Shown in pieces: positions 15,577 through 24,068 of a stretch of DNA of 31,918 nucleotides (position 1 is its first letter; each line of letters opens with the position of its first letter). This DNA comes from Chitinophagaceae bacterium UBA3961 (GTDB lineage: Bacteria; Bacteroidota; Bacteroidia; Chitinophagales; Chitinophagaceae). The position numbers and the translations under genes were made by a program. Location of the stretch: contig DGDD01000001.1 in NCBI GenBank assembly GCA_002385265.1, positions 1 through 31,918 of the forward strand. The letters are read 5' to 3'. The notes under the pieces were generated by a model, which saw only the letters and a list, made by a program, of their open reading frames with translations, was not told the DNA's origin and did not search any database.

Positions 15577-16635
15577 CTTAATCCGCTTCCGCACAAAACC
15601 ATAAAACGGCTTTTCAATAAAAAGATACAATACGATCGAAAGCAGCCAGAGTACTACAAAGTTTCGATCAGGAAGCAAGAACCATGATCTGATCTTTAGG
15701 TTGACATAGCTGATATGAACCAGATAAAATACAAACGAAGCATTTCCCAATAGAATCATCGGTTTACTTGAAAGAAAACGAGAAAACCACGAATCGGTTG
15801 TAATCAAACTGTAGAACAGTAAGGCCGCAGTTGAACTAAAGCCAATACTCAACATCAATTTACCTGGCCAATGTGCTGTGCCATGATCATACACATTGGA
15901 TTGAAACAACCCAATAAAATAGAGCCAAGCAAACAAAGCAAGAAAAAGTAGAATAGAACTGTTTTTCAACTTCAATGGCTTTGGAGTTTCAACGCTTCTC
16001 AAATAAGCAGCCAATAGAATCCCGATAGAGAACTCCGCTATATATCCGGCTAAGGTTCCATTGGCTAGAAAATCGAGCGGCCATAGAAAATGATCTTTTC
16101 GTAAGCTAGTATGATCCAATGAATACCCTATTCCTGCCATGGTTAGCACAATCAATACAATTCCAAGAACAAAAAGCCAACGGCTCTTTTGCAACCATAG
16201 CACCATAAATGGAGCCATTATATAAAAACACATTTCAACAGTCAACGACCAGGCCTGTCCTAATCCATACAAATTATACTGACTCGAAAGTCCGTGCACC
16301 AAACTAAACGTAAGCCAAGTGGCTTCTCCCTTTCCAAAGCCAGGATCACAATAGTAGGCAATCAAGATCAAAACATAAATGGGGTAAATTCGAGCAACGC
16401 GTTGAAGTAAATAGCGAGAGTAGTCTTTGAGAGATGCTGCCGGTTTCGATTGATAGGTATAAGCAATTAAAAAACCGCTCAATACAAAAAATAGGCTTAC
16501 CCCAGTATTCATTTCGTTGATCAAACGCAACAGTTCCGGATGCAACTGATCGCGCCAATACTTTCGATTGTGATACAAGAAAACCATGCAGGCTGCTATG
16601 GCTCTGATTCCCGTAAGTGCATCAAATTTCTTCAA
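15553..16635 (-). CDS. Acyltransferase-3 family membrane protein
   Basis: A 360-residue polytopic membrane protein of the acyltransferase 3 (PF01757, OafA/NodX-like) family, which transfers acyl groups (often acetyl) from the cytoplasm to cell-surface sugars. Diagnostic features are 'FDALTGIRAIAACMVFLYHN' at the N-terminus, with the catalytic His of the first helix, and 'NTGVSLFFVLSGFLIAYTY'. About ten hydrophobic segments are visible. It ends 'FIEKPFYGFVRKRIK', the usual family end. The last residues (NETAGSN) come from a locally duplicated DNA segment. It lies 79 bases after the T9SS propeller gene on the same strand, so co-transcription is possible. The acceptor cannot be predicted. Confidence 0.88.
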   Translation of the reverse strand: MKKFDALTGIRAIAACMVFLYHNRKYWRDQLHPELLRLINEMNTGVSLFFVLSGFLIAYTYQSKPAASLKDYSRYLLQRVARIYPIYVLILIAYYCDPGFGKGEATWLTFSLVHGLSSQYNLYGLGQAWSLTVEMCFYIMAPFMVLWLQKSRWLFVLGIVLIVLTMAGIGYSLDHTSLRKDHFLWPLDFLANGTLAGYIAEFSIGILLAAYLRSVETPKPLKLKNSSILLFLALFAWLYFIGLFQSNVYDHGTAHWPGKLMLSIGFSSTAALLFYSLITTDSWFSRFLSSKPMILLGNASFVFYLVHISYVNLKIRSWFLLPDRNFVVLWLLSIVLYLFIEKPFYGFVRKRIKNETAGSN

Positions 16636-16714
16636 GTGAGTGAGTCTGGTATTTAGTGCTTCAAAACTAAAACTTATACTCCAGACTACCCATCGAAGAC
16701 TTTCTGTATCCTAT

Positions 16715-18145
16715 TTATAGTTTCACAATTTTATATGAACCTATAGACAGTCCTTCAGTATTAATGACTTGAACAAAGTACAATCCTTTCGTTAAAGACG
16801 AGCAATTGATCTGAGTGCTGCCTTCTTGCAATCTTCCCGACTTGATCGTTTGTCCGGTTTGATTGAGAATTTTATATGACCGAAGGTCTGAATAACCGTC
16901 AGTACTTACTTGCAAAAGATCATGAACGGGATTGGGTCCAACAGTAATAGACTTCACCAATGGCAAATACACTTTTTGCACCTCAGAATAAACGGCATTA
17001 CCGGAAACCAGCACTTCTTTCACGCGGTAGAAATCGTATCCCGATTTGAATCCAACATGTTTATAAGTATAGTATCCTTCTGCTTTTGATGTGCTGTATA
17101 TTTTATTCCAATTAACGCCATCTGTGCTGTATTCTAACTCATAGCGACTAATAAGGCTTTCATCACCCACATTCCATTGAACATTGATGGCATTGGAAAT
17201 CGTCTTTACTTGCAATTGTATGTAATTTCCACTAAGTACTCCCAAGGGCAAAGCACAAGAGGTTAAGTCATCCCCGTATCCATTGGTTAAGGTACCAATA
17301 TTGGTAAGAGGAGTAGACGGTGTAACCATCCTATAAAGCTGATTGTTACCTGCTGTTGGCGTAACACTGTAAGAACCTGTAGACAGAAAAAGATCGCCTA
17401 CCGAATTGAATGCGATACCGGTAAAACTCACTCCACCCGGAGTGGCTCTTGACGATAAGATGGTATCAACGGTAACACTCGCAACGGCCGTTGTAGGCAA
17501 TGGAGCTCTGATCCGATACAACGCATAGTTGGCAGAATTCGAAACCAACATCCACAGATTGCCACTTCCGTCGAATGCCATATCACCGGAGTTCAGGTTT
17601 TTTATCTCGGCTACTGTATTTCCCGATGCATCCTTAAACGACTGCGTTAGCAAAGTCCAAGTATTACCACCAATACTATAGTAATAAAAAGCAGGATTCG
17701 TAGTTGCATAGCCTTGAGCTGTTGTTGCACCCGGATAAACGGTATAATAGCCCAAGCCATTGTTACTCACTGCACCGGACCGTATTTTTTGTCCGGTGGG
17801 TATGGCCGGAGAACTAGGTACTGCCAAACTCACTTTAGTTCCTGTTATGGGGTTGTAAGAAATGAACTCTGTGGTGCCGGATCCGGATTGATTGAAAAAA
17901 TAGAATTTTCCATCCAAGGTACTATACCCCAGTCCATTGGCATTTGCTGAAGAAGCAGCCGGCGATCCTACCGTGGCGCTTCCAGCATTGTTTTTATTAA
18001 TACCAACAATTTGACCGGAACCACCACTTGTAATGGAGTTCAACCCATAAAGGGTGTCCGTATTATTGGTACAAAGTTGCGCTTGTAATTTTTGCATTGC
18101 AAGTATTGCAATAAGTAAACAAGCATGTTTAATAATCGACTTCAT
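16715..18145 (-). CDS. T9SS-secreted beta-propeller-like protein
   Basis: A 476-residue exported protein. The start at 18145 gives a clean signal peptide (MKSIIKHACLLIAILAMQ...LQAQ); the frame is open to 18184 but that extension has no signal character. Residues about 25-305 are rich in Gly/Asn/Thr and repeat 'GLGYSTLDGKFYFFNQSGSG'-like and 'SGNLWMLVSNSANYALYRI'-like strands, suggesting a beta-propeller. Next comes a fibronectin-III-like unit (NAINVQWNVGDESLISRYEL). The last 75 residues are a type IX sorting domain (VGPNPVHDLLQVS ... GLYFVQVINTEG). It starts 43 bases after the GH105 gene ends and may bind or organise the same polysaccharide; that is inference. Confidence 0.75.
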   Translation of the reverse strand: MKSIIKHACLLIAILAMQKLQAQLCTNNTDTLYGLNSITSGGSGQIVGINKNNAGSATVGSPAASSANANGLGYSTLDGKFYFFNQSGSGTTEFISYNPITGTKVSLAVPSSPAIPTGQKIRSGAVSNNGLGYYTVYPGATTAQGYATTNPAFYYYSIGGNTWTLLTQSFKDASGNTVAEIKNLNSGDMAFDGSGNLWMLVSNSANYALYRIRAPLPTTAVASVTVDTILSSRATPGGVSFTGIAFNSVGDLFLSTGSYSVTPTAGNNQLYRMVTPSTPLTNIGTLTNGYGDDLTSCALPLGVLSGNYIQLQVKTISNAINVQWNVGDESLISRYELEYSTDGVNWNKIYSTSKAEGYYTYKHVGFKSGYDFYRVKEVLVSGNAVYSEVQKVYLPLVKSITVGPNPVHDLLQVSTDGYSDLRSYKILNQTGQTIKSGRLQEGSTQINCSSLTKGLYFVQVINTEGLSIGSYKIVKL

Positions 18146-18188
18146 AGGGTTGTTGATTAGAAGTGTAACGATTCCATTCTTCACTTCA

Positions 18189-19940
18189 TCATCTTGAAAT
18201 AATTACGGTCTTACGATCTATAATTGAATCATTCTTTCTTACAGTTAAAAAATATGCACCCTTTGCCAAACGCGATACATCCCACAATTCCGACTTCACT
18301 CCTTCTGCTCCGGAAATCCATTCTTGCTTCACTGTTAGTCCAAGTGTATTTACCAATACAATCTGAAATGTTCCTTCGGCTTCAGGCGACCAAACAAACT
18401 GCAATTGACCATTTTGTATTGGATTCGGGTATACTGTTAAACCTCCTGTTCTGGCTGAATTTGCGCGCACGCTAATGATATTGCTGTATACTTCTTTCTC
18501 TACCAATCCAATCGTTTTAATTCGATAATAAACGGTCCCCTTAAGCGGATTTGCATCCACAAATTGGTAGACCGATCCTTTATTAGATGGAAGGCTTCCA
18601 ATGGTTTCAAACTTAATAGCATTGTTTGAACGTTGTATTTCGTAGTATTCTACTTGCGAATCATCGCCATTTTCCCAGGACAGTTTTACAGACCCTGACT
18701 TTTGTTGCGCAGTAAAACTTACAAAATGGATGGGCAAGGATGAACTCAATGGAAACTCCATAACAGAAGCCGCCATTAAAATAGCAGCATATCCATGTGG
18801 ATGCGATGTACCCGGTGTAGAAACTCCTTGTAATGAAGCTTGCACATAATTGGCATCTGAACTTTGTACACTCATGGCAGGAGCAAAATCATTGATACGC
18901 GGATAAGTATCCGAATAAACATCGATCACTCCGTTAGAGGTGTTCTTCATATAATTCCATGCCTTTGTAGCTACTGTATTGTAGGAATTGCTGATCCAGC
19001 CACTATCAGATGCCACTTTCAACATGTACACAAACATGGCTGATCCGGTGGTTTCCAAATAGTTGCCCGACAAACTACTTCCCTTATCAACAACTTGGTA
19101 CCACATTCCGGTTGTTGCATCTTGATAGGTTTGAATGCCTTGTGCCAGGTTCGAAATAGCAGTAATTAATTGTGCTCTCTTTGAGTGACCACTAGGAACA
19201 TACTTCATAATATCTACCAAAGCCATGCAAAACCATCCCATGCCTCTAGACCAAACGCTCGGTGAATTACCGGTAGTGGCGTTCGCCCAAGTTTCTGTTT
19301 TGGTAGAATTCCACGCATGCTTGATCAGTTTTGTAGTTGGATCGTAGAGCTGATTATAGATATAAAGTGTTTGATTAACGGCGGTATCAATAGCGGCGGC
19401 ATCACTAAACAGAGAGCCGTACTTGGCAAGAAAAGGATGCAACATATAAATACCATCGATCAAAATAATATTGTTGTAAGAACCATTGTTCTTATGCCAG
19501 AAAATACCTCCGGTGGCGGTTTTGGGATAAGTTGCAGAAGCGCCCACATACATATTGCGAAGTGTTTGCGCTGCTGTTCTATATTTTGTAGCACCGGTCT
19601 TCTCATACAAAAACAATAATGAAATACCCGGATGTGTTCTGTCTAAACTATTGACGGTAGCACTGATCACACCCGATGAATTCACATAGGCATCTACGTA
19701 TGTTTGAATGTAGTTGAGATACTTGGTAGAATCGGTGACTTGATTGTACACTTTCTCCATACCATGTGTGATAATGGTATTGGAATACTCCCATCCTTTG
19801 CTGGTTAAATTATTGATGTTTGGCTGATAACGAGCAACCATGGCATTGGAAAATTTCACAGACCAGGTACTATTCGGCGAAGTTTGTCCGAAAACGAAGG
19901 AGGAAACAATAAGAAATAAGCAGGTAAATACTTGTTTCAT
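18189..19940 (-). CDS. T9SS-secreted GH105/GH88-type unsaturated glucuronyl hydrolase
   Basis: A 583-residue exported enzyme. After a signal peptide (ending SSFVFGQ), residues about 25-385 form an alpha/alpha barrel typical of unsaturated rhamnogalacturonyl/glucuronyl hydrolases (YteR/YesR type): 'GWEYSNTIITHGMEKVY', 'IDGIYMLHPFLAKYG' with probable catalytic D162, 'SVWSRGMGWFCMALVDIMKY', 'GMWYQVVDKGS' and 'NYLETTGSAMFVYML'. These enzymes cleave the 4,5-unsaturated uronyl end left by polysaccharide lyases. A fibronectin-III-like unit follows (GSVKLSWENGDDSQVEYYEI), then a type IX sorting domain (VYPNPIQNGQLQF...). Family members usually lack the sorting tail. No lyase gene is in the window, so the parent polysaccharide is unknown. 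Confidence 0.85.
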   Translation of the reverse strand: MKQVFTCLFLIVSSFVFGQTSPNSTWSVKFSNAMVARYQPNINNLTSKGWEYSNTIITHGMEKVYNQVTDSTKYLNYIQTYVDAYVNSSGVISATVNSLDRTHPGISLLFLYEKTGATKYRTAAQTLRNMYVGASATYPKTATGGIFWHKNNGSYNNIILIDGIYMLHPFLAKYGSLFSDAAAIDTAVNQTLYIYNQLYDPTTKLIKHAWNSTKTETWANATTGNSPSVWSRGMGWFCMALVDIMKYVPSGHSKRAQLITAISNLAQGIQTYQDATTGMWYQVVDKGSSLSGNYLETTGSAMFVYMLKVASDSGWISNSYNTVATKAWNYMKNTSNGVIDVYSDTYPRINDFAPAMSVQSSDANYVQASLQGVSTPGTSHPHGYAAILMAASVMEFPLSSSLPIHFVSFTAQQKSGSVKLSWENGDDSQVEYYEIQRSNNAIKFETIGSLPSNKGSVYQFVDANPLKGTVYYRIKTIGLVEKEVYSNIISVRANSARTGGLTVYPNPIQNGQLQFVWSPEAEGTFQIVLVNTLGLTVKQEWISGAEGVKSELWDVSRLAKGAYFLTVRKNDSIIDRKTVIISR

Positions 19941-19983
19941 AGGTAAGGGATCAGTTTAAAAAGTACCGTTCGTTCTTGAGACC

Positions 19984-20014
19984 GAAAAGTACTCCGTTGG
20001 TTTAATAATTGCAA
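19984..20014 (-). promoter_or_regulatory. Predicted promoter of the GH105 gene
   Basis: On the minus strand, TTG (20014-20012) is followed after 20 bases by TACTTTTC (19991-19984), one base off the Bacteroidota TAnnTTTG -7 element, with ideal -33/-7 spacing. Transcription would start near 19977, about 37 bases before the ATG. Confidence 0.45.
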
Positions 20015-20045
20015 TTACAAGAAACAGGAATTTACCCTTAGTAAG

Positions 20046-20106
20046 TATATAAAGGTCCAAATAAGACAATAACAGGTTAAGATTGTATCAATAAGGTCTT
20101 TATATA
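20046..20106. promoter_or_regulatory. Imperfect dyad in the divergent promoter region
   Basis: tatataaaggtc (20046-20057) pairs with ggtctttatata (20095-20106), 10 of 12 positions, across a 37-base spacer. It lies in the 314-base region between GH105 (-) and the cupin gene (+). It could be a regulator site or just AT-rich chance; nothing else notable is seen in this gap apart from the GH105 promoter. Confidence 0.25.
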
Positions 20107-20254
20107 TCCCTTGTAAACCGCGGCATTTTTAAATTTTTTAATAAAGTTGTCCCTACATTTTCAATGCTCAACCATTAAATCCAATAATTTGAAAACAATT
20201 TCTTAATAAATTGATCATCTAGCGGTTATCACTAATTGGTAGTTTGCATTAAAA

Positions 20255-20923
20255 ATGAACGCCACCCCAAACTACTTACAACCTAATTTGCCTCACAACC
20301 TACAAAAGTTTCAAATTCCAATAGTTGTAGCTACTGAGGAAAGCGTAAAAGGCTATGGTCAACTTATTTCAGAAGCAAATGCTTGTAAAATTGAGATTAC
20401 TCGATGGCCGGCACAAGGCTGGCGCCCGGTGGACACAGATTCGGGGGATGAAGGTGGCACCAAAGAAGGTATTTTCAGTAGTGAATGGAAAGGCGATTTA
20501 TTATATGGAAAAAATGAAGCAGTAGGCGGACATTACATACTTGGCTATGCGAAGTTACCGGAAGCATGCAAAGAAGATCATTCTGAAACACCCCAATCCA
20601 TTTTACTTTGGCATGCGAACTACCACCCCGATGGAGGACAATTGTTTTTTCCACTTCAAGATCAACCCTATTTAGTACCGGTAGCATTACCCGGCGACGA
20701 TATTCAACCGGAAAACTTCATCTGTTTTCTAGTACCGGCCAATAAAGGACTTTACATTCATGCCAATATCTGGCACGAAGGCGTTTTTGCAATCAAAGGC
20801 AAACAGCGCTTTCTCGACAAGCAAGGAGCTGTGCATGCACGTGTATCGGTAGATTTCGCGAGAGAGTTTGGTTGTTTGTTGGAGATTGATTTAAGCAAGC
20901 TCCCAGAGCTTATTCTTGGGTAG
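20255..20923 (+). CDS. Ureidoglycolate lyase (AllA)-like cupin protein
   Basis: A 222-residue cytoplasmic protein with no signal peptide. The C-terminal two thirds look like the AllA cupin fold: 'SILLWHANYHPDGGQLFFPL' carries the family His-Pro-x-G-x-Q-x-F-x-P-L pattern, followed by 'VPVALPGDDIQPENFICFLV' and 'GLYIHANIWHEGVFAI', which matches the G-x-x-x-x-x-G-x-W-H-x-x-x metal/substrate strand. True AllA cleaves ureidoglycolate to glyoxylate and urea in purine breakdown, but no allantoin gene is nearby and the protein is longer than usual AllA (about 160 residues). A sugar-acid-related activity is at least as likely. It is 133 bases upstream of the Tat-exported hydrolase, which has its own promoter-like signals. 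Confidence 0.6.
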   Translation: MNATPNYLQPNLPHNLQKFQIPIVVATEESVKGYGQLISEANACKIEITRWPAQGWRPVDTDSGDEGGTKEGIFSSEWKGDLLYGKNEAVGGHYILGYAKLPEACKEDHSETPQSILLWHANYHPDGGQLFFPLQDQPYLVPVALPGDDIQPENFICFLVPANKGLYIHANIWHEGVFAIKGKQRFLDKQGAVHARVSVDFAREFGCLLEIDLSKLPELILG

Positions 20924-21014
20924 TCTACTTTAAGCACCAAATTACCGACAGCAAATTTCGAAATTGGTTAAAAAAATATACACATTGAGCTTAATATTGG
21001 AGAACATGCATGAT

Positions 21015-21046
21015 TTGATCGGTTAGATTTGGGTAAACCGATTCAA
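21015..21046 (+). promoter_or_regulatory. Promoter -7 element inside an operator-like dyad
   Basis: TAGATTTG (21024-21031) matches TAnnTTTG exactly; a TTG sits 24 bases upstream (20997-20999), slightly far. The element lies between arms atcggtt (21018-21024) and aaccgat (21036-21042), a perfect 7-bp inverted repeat that extends imperfectly to ttga...ttcaa. A protein bound to this dyad would block the promoter of the gene starting at 21057. Confidence 0.45.
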
Positions 21047-21056
21047 AAAACTTGCT

Positions 21057-23180
21057 ATGAGTGAAGCTTCTAACAGAAGACAGTTTTTAAAGTTGACCGC
21101 GCTGGCAGGCACCGGACTCAGTCTATCAAATACGTTGTCTGCAATGTATTACCCTCCATTAGATCCACAGCCCATTCAAAATACAAATGCATTCACAACT
21201 GCCGGTTTTGTACCGAATAGAGCAGCGAGCTGGTGGTGTGCATTGGAGGATATTCAATGGCCACAAAAACAGGTAATCGATAAAATAAAAAGAAGAGCAG
21301 AAGCATTTGCAAAAGCAGGAATTGATACTGCAATCAATTTTGGATTTCATAACCGATTCGATTTTTCCAACTATTTCTCTCAATTGCATGGGTATTATTC
21401 AACAGTAATAGAAGAACTACACAAAAATGGAGTTCGGTTTATGGATCACTATTCGTGTAATCATGTTTCAAGACCACGTTCTGAAGCCGATTTCAAATTC
21501 ATCCATAAATATGAGCGTTTGGCTGTATTGCTATTCCCCGATCAAAAAGCGGCAAAATTCGCACAATACGAAGGGGTGTATTTTCAAGAAATTTGTGAAG
21601 TTGATCTAAGAGACGGCAGCAGAGGTTATGCAAGTCAATACCAATACGAAGCTTTCTGTCATAACAATCCCAAGTTTCTTGAGATGCACGCAAAATATTT
21701 GCGAAGACTCTTTTCGGATGTTCCATTCGATGGAGTGGAAGTAGACGATATGTGCTCGTATCCGGGAAACACTACTTGTGGTTGTCAGTACTGTAGAGAG
21801 CGATTTAAAAGGGATTATGGACACGAAATCCCTTCATTTGGGGACAAAGCCTTCTTTGGTGATATGACTAATAAGACCAATCTCGAATGGGGCAACTACG
21901 CCAATCCCGCCTACCGCGATTGGCTGAGAATGAAATCCGATTCAGTCCGCGATCACATTAAAATGATCAAAGAAATTTTGGGAGAAAAGCCGTTGATGAC
22001 TTGTTGCTCGAACACAGGCCCAATCGTCTTAAATGCTGTAGCATTAGATCTAGAAAAAATGGCGCCCTATTTAGATATTTTCATGTTGGAAAATGTAGGA
22101 ACCAATATTCTTAATGCCGATTGGGTGCAAATGGATGCGGAAGCTATGCATCAAAAGGACATTGCGGAAAAAAGGAACAATGCACCTGCCATCGCCTTGA
22201 GTTATGCACTGTTTGAAAAAGGTGCGTATATGGGTTGGGCTTTAGGAAGATTTTGGGGAGTTTCGAATTGGAGCAGTACCCTGAATGGACGTTTGGAGGA
22301 AGATCCTAAAAATGCCTTAGAAGCAGAAGATGCGATCAGTGCTTCTAACAATTGGGAAAAAAAGCACAGCGATTGGTACTTTAGAGAAGGATCTGATTTA
22401 GTTGAAATTAGAGTCGTAAACAATTATTACTGCAGAGAAAATGGTTGGCGAGATGAAAAAGGGAATGAGCATTGGGACCGTTCCAAAAACTGGAGCATAC
22501 AACTTGTTAGAAACAATGTTGGCTATCGCTTTGTAAGATCCGAAGAATTGGCTGATGCCAATCAACTGCAGCAATCTGATACTCCCATGGTATTGGACGG
22601 AGTGGGATGTGTTTCCGATCAACAATTCATTGCACTAAAATCCTATTTAAGTAAAGGTGGAAAAGCTTGGATGGCATTGCCTTTTGGAACACATGATGAA
22701 AAAGGATTCGTTAGAAAATCTCCCCTGTCAAAAGAATTGATCGGAGCAAAATACAAAAACCTTCGCATCATTGACTCGTCAATAAATGGTGAGCCTTTGA
22801 AAAAAATGATTCAAGCCGGCATCTTTCACCCGGTTATAAAACAGGTGTCAGGTGATCCAAGATGGTCAGTAAAACTGCGTTTCTTCAATAAAAAACCGGT
22901 TCTGCATTTCATGAATACTTCGCTGGAAGCTGTTGCAGACAATGTAAAAGATTTGTCGGACATACCGCTTATGAAAGACCTGAAAAGTCCAATAACTAAT
23001 AATCAGCTTCAATACGAAATCAATACGAGTCGCTTTTCTATACCGGAAATGACCGCGATGAGCCCTGAGCTAAAAGCAGAGAAAAGAACTGTGCGTGTAG
23101 CCCAATATGCTGCGAACAAAACAACCTTAAATGTAGATTTAACTGGAGTGGAAATCTATGCAGTTGTGCAACCCAAGTAG
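21057..23180 (+). CDS. Tat-exported TIM-barrel protein, putative glycoside hydrolase (GH42-like architecture)
   Basis: A 707-residue protein. The N-terminus (NRRQFLKLTALAGTG) is a twin-arginine signal, so it is exported folded. Residues about 50-400 look like a (beta/alpha)8 barrel: 'AFAKAGIDTAINFGFHNRFD', 'ELHKNGVRFMDHYSCNH', 'VPFDGVEVDDMCSYPGN' and 'YLDIFMLENVGTN'. The acidic E228/D230/D231 and E in 'MLENVG' are plausible catalytic residues. A cysteine cluster (C233, C241, C243, C246 in TTCGCQYC) recalls the metal site of GH42-type beta-galactosidases. Residues 480-600 resemble a trimerisation/Rossmann-like domain (LADANQLQQSDTPMVLDGVG). I cannot place it in a numbered family. It is convergent with the nag operon. 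Confidence 0.62.
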   Translation: MSEASNRRQFLKLTALAGTGLSLSNTLSAMYYPPLDPQPIQNTNAFTTAGFVPNRAASWWCALEDIQWPQKQVIDKIKRRAEAFAKAGIDTAINFGFHNRFDFSNYFSQLHGYYSTVIEELHKNGVRFMDHYSCNHVSRPRSEADFKFIHKYERLAVLLFPDQKAAKFAQYEGVYFQEICEVDLRDGSRGYASQYQYEAFCHNNPKFLEMHAKYLRRLFSDVPFDGVEVDDMCSYPGNTTCGCQYCRERFKRDYGHEIPSFGDKAFFGDMTNKTNLEWGNYANPAYRDWLRMKSDSVRDHIKMIKEILGEKPLMTCCSNTGPIVLNAVALDLEKMAPYLDIFMLENVGTNILNADWVQMDAEAMHQKDIAEKRNNAPAIALSYALFEKGAYMGWALGRFWGVSNWSSTLNGRLEEDPKNALEAEDAISASNNWEKKHSDWYFREGSDLVEIRVVNNYYCRENGWRDEKGNEHWDRSKNWSIQLVRNNVGYRFVRSEELADANQLQQSDTPMVLDGVGCVSDQQFIALKSYLSKGGKAWMALPFGTHDEKGFVRKSPLSKELIGAKYKNLRIIDSSINGEPLKKMIQAGIFHPVIKQVSGDPRWSVKLRFFNKKPVLHFMNTSLEAVADNVKDLSDIPLMKDLKSPITNNQLQYEINTSRFSIPEMTAMSPELKAEKRTVRVAQYAANKTTLNVDLTGVEIYAVVQPK

Positions 23181-23204
23181 TTTTCTCATATATATTCTAT
23201 ACGT

Positions 23205-23234
23205 AAAAGGAGGGATTCTTCCCTCTTTTTTTTT
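23205..23234. terminator. Bidirectional rho-independent terminator
   Basis: Stem aaaggaggga (23206-23215) with tccctctttt (23220-23229), 4-base loop ttct, then further T residues to 23234 and an A-tract on the left. It sits between convergent genes: 25 bases after the stop of the Tat-exported protein and touching the SDR stop codon (23233-23235). It can therefore end both operons. Confidence 0.88.
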
Positions 23235-24054
23235 ATACTCCTGTAAAAGCAGTAAAACCTCCATCTACCGCAACTACGGTCCCAGTTACGAATTTTGAGG
23301 CATCACTCAATAACCAGATCAGCGCACCAACCAATTCTGTTGGATTCCCTAATCTATTAAAAGGAGTATTGGCAATGATCTTATTGGCTCGTTCGGTATA
23401 ACTTCCATCTGTATTGGTTAGAAGAGTTTTATTTTGTTCAGTCAAAAAGAAACCCGGCATGATGGCATTCATTCGTATAGCATCTCCATATCGAGCCGCA
23501 AGTTCAGTTGCAAACCAACGGGTATAACAATCAATCGCTGCCTTCGACAAACTATACCCCAATACCCGTGTTAAGGCTTGATGTGCAGATACCGAAGAGA
23601 TATTTACTATACTTCCTCCTCCCGAATTTTTGATGGACTCTCCAAATATTTGAGTAGGCAATAATGTCCCAAACAAATTCAACTGCATTACTTGTTGCAA
23701 GGCTTCCATGTTTAATTGAAAAACATCTTGCTGTGGTTGAACAACTGCTGCGGGTTGATTCCCACCGGCAGCGTTCACGAGTCCGTCGATACGGCCATAA
23801 TTATCTATCACAAAATCTCTTGCGTCTTTCAGTTGCTCTTCTTTTAGAACATCAGCAACAAGTGTAAAAGCTTCTCCCCCACGGGATTTAACTTCAGCAA
23901 CCCGTTGCTCCGCCACTTCCTTGTTCCTACCCAAAACACCAACGATGCCACCGGCCTCAGCAATGGATTTCACAAACTCTTTTCCCAAAATTCCGGTAGC
24001 TCCGGTCACTACAATAAGTTTTCCCTTAAGTGAAAACAATTCAGACATGTTCAA
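23233..24054 (-). CDS. SDR-family oxidoreductase (D-mannonate/fructuronate reductase-like)
   Basis: A 273-residue cytoplasmic NAD(P)-dependent short-chain dehydrogenase. The nucleotide-binding 'VVTGATGILGKEF' is at residues 15-27, 'LVNAAGGNQPAA' replaces the common NNAG, and the catalytic Ser...Tyr-x3-Lys set is in 'VNISSVSAH...GYSLSKAA'. 'DVFQLNMEALQQVMQLNLFG' and the end 'VTGTVVAVDGGFTAFTGV' resemble the SDR type of D-mannonate oxidoreductase (YjmF/UxuB-like) and KduD. It is the last gene of the nag operon, 14 bases after nagA, ending at the terminator. It probably reduces or oxidises a keto-sugar or sugar acid derived from the same glycan; the exact substrate is uncertain. Confidence 0.85.
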   Translation of the reverse strand: MNMSELFSLKGKLIVVTGATGILGKEFVKSIAEAGGIVGVLGRNKEVAEQRVAEVKSRGGEAFTLVADVLKEEQLKDARDFVIDNYGRIDGLVNAAGGNQPAAVVQPQQDVFQLNMEALQQVMQLNLFGTLLPTQIFGESIKNSGGGSIVNISSVSAHQALTRVLGYSLSKAAIDCYTRWFATELAARYGDAIRMNAIMPGFFLTEQNKTLLTNTDGSYTERANKIIANTPFNRLGNPTELVGALIWLLSDASKFVTGTVVAVDGGFTAFTGV

Positions 24055-24068
24055 TCAATTTAATTAGC

